Origin: Candidatus Staskawiczbacteria bacterium RIFCSPHIGHO2_02_FULL_34_10
GTDB lineage: Bacteria; Patescibacteriota; Minisyncoccia; Minisyncoccales; Staskawiczbacteraceae
NCBI GenBank assembly: GCA_001821915.1
Contig: MHOR01000029.1
Location: 33,430-39,913 of the forward strand
DNA length: 6,484 nt
Reading direction: 5' to 3'
Below the pieces are notes generated by a model that saw nothing but the letters and a program-made list of their open reading frames with translations, was not told the origin of the DNA and did not search any database. The position numbers and the translations under genes are program-made. This document shows, piece by piece, positions 4,602 to 6,484 of the stretch (position 1 is its first letter; the number at the start of each line of letters is the position of its first letter).

Positions 4602-5048
4602 ATGAAAATTTTTATTGCAACTGATCATCGGGGATATAGTTTAAAAGAAAAAATTAAAACATGGCTTTCAGATTGGAATTATGAATTTGAGGATTTTGGA
4701 GCATTTACTCTAAATCCTGACGATGATTACCCAGACTTTATTGCAAAAGTGGCAGAGGCTGTTTCAGTGGATCCAAAAAGTTCTGTAGGGATTGTGCTTG
4801 GGGGTTCGGGACAGGGAGAAGCCATAGTTGCCAACAAATATAAAGAAGTAAGGGCGGTGGTATATTATGGAGGTCCGGAAGATATTATTAAATTATCTCG
4901 AGAGCACAACGATGCTAATGTACTTTCTCTGGGAGCTTCTTTCTTAGATGAAAAAAATATTAAAGGAATAATCAAGCTTTGGCTAGAAACTAAGTTTAGT
5001 GGAGATGAACGCCATATTCGTCGGATTAACAAGATAGAATTAAAATGA
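4602..5048 (+). CDS. rpiB: Ribose-5-phosphate isomerase B
   Basis: This encodes 148 residues, from ATG 4602 to TGA 5046-5048, the usual RpiB/LacAB length. The protein interconverts ribose-5-phosphate and ribulose-5-phosphate in the non-oxidative pentose phosphate pathway. MKIFIATDHRGYSLKEKI shows the family's D-H-x-G start (D8, H9, G11). GIVLGGSGQGEAIVANK (63-79) is the active-site loop, and REHNDANVLSLGA (100-112) holds the phosphate-binding and H-N-D residues (H102, N103, D104). The catalytic Cys of the E. coli type is absent: the loop reads G67-G68-S-G-Q-G-E73, as in the mycobacterial type, where a Glu in this place acts as the base. This points to a functional RpiB of the Cys-less subgroup. 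The stop overlaps the start of rpe by four bases (ATGA), implying translational coupling. The ribosome binding site is weak. Confidence 0.93.
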   Translation: MKIFIATDHRGYSLKEKIKTWLSDWNYEFEDFGAFTLNPDDDYPDFIAKVAEAVSVDPKSSVGIVLGGSGQGEAIVANKYKEVRAVVYYGGPEDIIKLSREHNDANVLSLGASFLDEKNIKGIIKLWLETKFSGDERHIRRINKIELK

Positions 5049-5680
5049 AGATAATCCCCGCTATTTTAGCAACAGATATCAAAAAATTAGAACATGATCT
5101 TTTACAAGTTGAGGGTTTGGATACGTGGATTCAAGTGGATATTATGGATGGCAAGTTTGTAAATAATACTTCGGTGTCGCTGGACGATTTTTTTAGTCTT
5201 GAATTAGTCAAGAATTTTTCTATGGAAATTGAGGTGCACTTGATGGTAAAAAACCCTGTGACATATTTTTCGCAATGTCAGGACAATAATGTAAAAAGAG
5301 TTATTTTTCATTGCGAAGCTGGGGATACAGCCACTATTTTGCAAGAAGCCAAAAAGTATAATTTTCAAATTAGTGTGGCTCTAAATCCAGAAACGCATAT
5401 AAAAGAAATCATGCCATATATAGGTAGTATAGATGTTGCAGTTTTAATGTCGGTTAACCCCGGTTTGCAAGGTCAAGCATTTTTGCCACAAACGCTAGAA
5501 AAAATAAAAGAATTACGGCAACTTGCGCCCGATTTAAAAATTGAAGTTGATGGCGGAATTAATATTGAAAATATCAAATCAGTAGCCGAAGCCGGCGCAG
5601 ATTATTTAGTGGTCGGATCTGGCTTATTTGAAGGTGAAGATATTAAAAAACGTTTTAAAGAATTAGAATCACATGCCTAA
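5045..5680 (+). CDS. rpe: Ribulose-phosphate 3-epimerase (divergent)
   Basis: This encodes 211 residues, from ATG 5045, inside the last codons of rpiB, to TAA 5678-5680; full family length. It is a TIM barrel that interconverts ribulose-5-phosphate and xylulose-5-phosphate. Family motifs seen in order: IIPAIL (3-8; usually PS-I-L-S), QVDIMDGKF (30-38), VHLMV (64-68), IFHCEA (87-92), VLMSVNPGLQGQAF (133-146), VDGGI (168-172) and VVGSGLF near the C-terminus. D32 and D169 fit the two catalytic Asp residues and H65 the second metal-binding His. The first metal ligand, a His in H-x-D-x-M-D-G, is Gln30 here, and the His of D-G-H-F is Lys37. I recall the same Gln in other candidate-phyla Rpe proteins, so it may be a lineage trait. 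Its place directly after rpiB supports the pentose phosphate role; an epimerase acting on a related sugar phosphate is the alternative. Confidence 0.88.
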   Translation: MKIIPAILATDIKKLEHDLLQVEGLDTWIQVDIMDGKFVNNTSVSLDDFFSLELVKNFSMEIEVHLMVKNPVTYFSQCQDNNVKRVIFHCEAGDTATILQEAKKYNFQISVALNPETHIKEIMPYIGSIDVAVLMSVNPGLQGQAFLPQTLEKIKELRQLAPDLKIEVDGGINIENIKSVAEAGADYLVVGSGLFEGEDIKKRFKELESHA

Positions 5681-6386
5681 ACAAAAAAATATACTCCCAA
5701 TTTCTCGCGCTCAAATTGAATATTTGTTGAAAGAATATTCTAAAGAAAATCACGTGTCGGTTGACGAAATTTACGCTATTATGTTGGAATTTATCAGTGG
5801 ATTTGAATTTTTGCGCCAGTATAAAAAAGCTGTCAGTATTTATGGTTCGGCAAGGTCTGGGTTTTCTGATGATGTATATAAACAAGCGCATCTTTTAGCT
5901 GGACGTTTGGCAAAAGATGACTTTACTATTATTACTGGCGGAGGTCCAGGAATTATGGAAGCCGCTAACAGGGGCGCAAAAGAAGCAGGCGGCCAATCAG
6001 TGGGAATTAATATAAAACTTAAACACGAACAAAAAGTAAATCCATATGTTGATCAATCGCGCGAATTTGAACACTTTTTTGTCAGGAAAATTATGCTTTC
6101 GTTTGCTTCGCAGATATACGTTTTCTTTCCCGGAGGATTTGGAACGTTGGACGAATTATTTGAAATGGTTATGTTGGTGCAAACTGAAAAAGTCCCTCGT
6201 ATTCCAATTATTCTGGTGGGTAAAAAATACTGGAATCCGCTAGTAGTGTGGATTGAAGAAGTACTTTATAAAAAAGACAGCGCAATTGATAAAGAAGATT
6301 TGGAAATTTACCACTTGGTAGATAGCGCTGATGAAGCATATCAGTTGATTGAGAAGCTAATTAAAGAAGGGAAAGTCCCATTTTAA
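5673..6386 (+). CDS. LOG-family phosphoribohydrolase (TIGR00730-type Rossmann protein)
   Basis: This encodes 237 residues; ATG 5673 lies inside the end of rpe (8-nt overlap) and the stop is TAA 6384-6386. The Rossmann-like lysine-decarboxylase-fold core shows VSIYGSARSG at about residues 53-62, ITGGGPGIMEAANRG (87-101) and FPGGFGTLDELFE (152-164). The GGGxGxM and PGGxGTxxE motifs define LOG proteins, which split nucleoside 5'-monophosphates (AMP, or cytokinin nucleotides in plants and some bacteria) into base plus ribose-5-phosphate. E161 is the catalytic-motif Glu, and R128-K129 in FFVRKIM is the matching conserved pair. The first ~50 residues (coil- and helix-rich, KENHVSVDEIYAIMLEF) extend beyond the core. 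Annotations as lysine decarboxylase for this family are mistaken. Because ribose-5-phosphate is the RpiB substrate, the three genes form a plausible ribose salvage route; that link is inference. Confidence 0.9.
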   Translation: MPKQKNILPISRAQIEYLLKEYSKENHVSVDEIYAIMLEFISGFEFLRQYKKAVSIYGSARSGFSDDVYKQAHLLAGRLAKDDFTIITGGGPGIMEAANRGAKEAGGQSVGINIKLKHEQKVNPYVDQSREFEHFFVRKIMLSFASQIYVFFPGGFGTLDELFEMVMLVQTEKVPRIPIILVGKKYWNPLVVWIEEVLYKKDSAIDKEDLEIYHLVDSADEAYQLIEKLIKEGKVPF

Positions 6387-6394
6387 AGATTAAA

Positions 6395-6427
6395 AAAACC
6401 GCGCGTCCTAAAAGGACGCGCGGTTTT
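6395..6427. terminator. Strong bidirectional intrinsic terminator of the rpiB operon
   Basis: AAAACCGCGCGTCCT (6395-6409) and AGGACGCGCGGTTTT (6413-6427) form a perfect 15-bp stem with a 3-nt loop. Poly-A on the left and poly-T on the right let it stop transcription from both strands, fitting the convergent gene tail to its right. Confidence 0.95.
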
Positions 6428-6439
6428 AATTTTAATATA

Positions 6440-6484
6440 TTACGACGCCTGTTTTTTTGTTTCGCCGGCTTTTACCTTTTGTAT
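6440..6484 (-). CDS. C-terminal tail of a convergent gene (partial, tentative)
   Basis: On the minus strand the last 14 codons before a TAA at 6442-6440 read IQKVKAGETKKQAS, a Lys-rich, disordered-looking tail such as small basic proteins have. The strand and position fit the bidirectional terminator 13 bases beyond the stop. A second minus-strand frame (TKGKSRRNKKTGVVIY, stop at 6434-6432) is also open, so the frame is not certain and the product cannot be named. Confidence 0.4.
   Translation of the reverse strand: MQKVKAGETKKQAS

Noticed and set aside
5046..5048. TGA recoded as glycine, as in some candidate phyla
   Set aside because: rpiB ends at full family length exactly at this TGA, with rpe overlapping by ATGA, so TGA acts as a normal stop.
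5655..5891. Minus-strand open frame across the rpe/LOG junction
   Set aside because: It is antisense to two well-supported coupled genes.
6046..6243. Second plus-strand frame inside the LOG gene
   Set aside because: It is out of frame with the PGGxGT motif region of a clear LOG protein and has no family resemblance.

Overview
The window looks like a piece of a low-GC candidate-phyla-radiation (Patescibacteria/Parcubacteria-type) bacterial chromosome. The signs are small compact genes, mostly weak Shine-Dalgarno sequences, divergent but recognisable housekeeping enzymes, and spacers full of palindromes. This placement is inference from style and remembered homologues; no rRNA or other marker gene is present. 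TGA ends rpiB, so the TGA-as-glycine code of some candidate phyla is unlikely here.

Left part (1-2136): the 3' end of an SppA-like S49 peptidase gene closes at 262. A bidirectional terminator (388-415) follows. Then come two divergent genes: a small minus-strand protein resembling phage terminase small subunits (437-790) and a 422-residue uncharacterised protein (868-2136) whose conserved acidic positions suggest a PIN-like nuclease fold split by a large insertion.

Middle part (2137-4601): a gene-poor spacer (2137-2705) holds two ~50-bp direct repeat copies, a 28-bp tandem duplication and several palindromes, including the widespread CACTTCGACAAGCTCAGTG type. It leads into a HIT-family nucleotide hydrolase/transferase (2706-3200) and a sugar-phosphate nucleotidylyltransferase-like protein (3283-4029) with its own RBS, likely promoter and strong terminator. 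A second gene-poor stretch (4030-4601) holds a possible promoter plus terminator pair that could make a very short RNA, and a 135-bp element that is both a chain of hairpins and a 44-codon open frame. It then holds a terminator-like hairpin, an extended -10 promoter and a perfect 18-bp inverted repeat in the presumed leader of the next operon.

Right part (4602-6427): a tight three-gene operon, rpiB-rpe-LOG, with 4-nt and 8-nt overlaps. RpiB and Rpe interconvert ribose-5-P, ribulose-5-P and xylulose-5-P, which is the non-oxidative pentose phosphate core. A LOG-family phosphoribohydrolase releases ribose-5-P from nucleoside monophosphates, so a nucleotide-ribose salvage loop is plausible. A 15-bp bidirectional terminator closes the operon, and the tail of a convergent minus-strand gene probably runs off the right edge.
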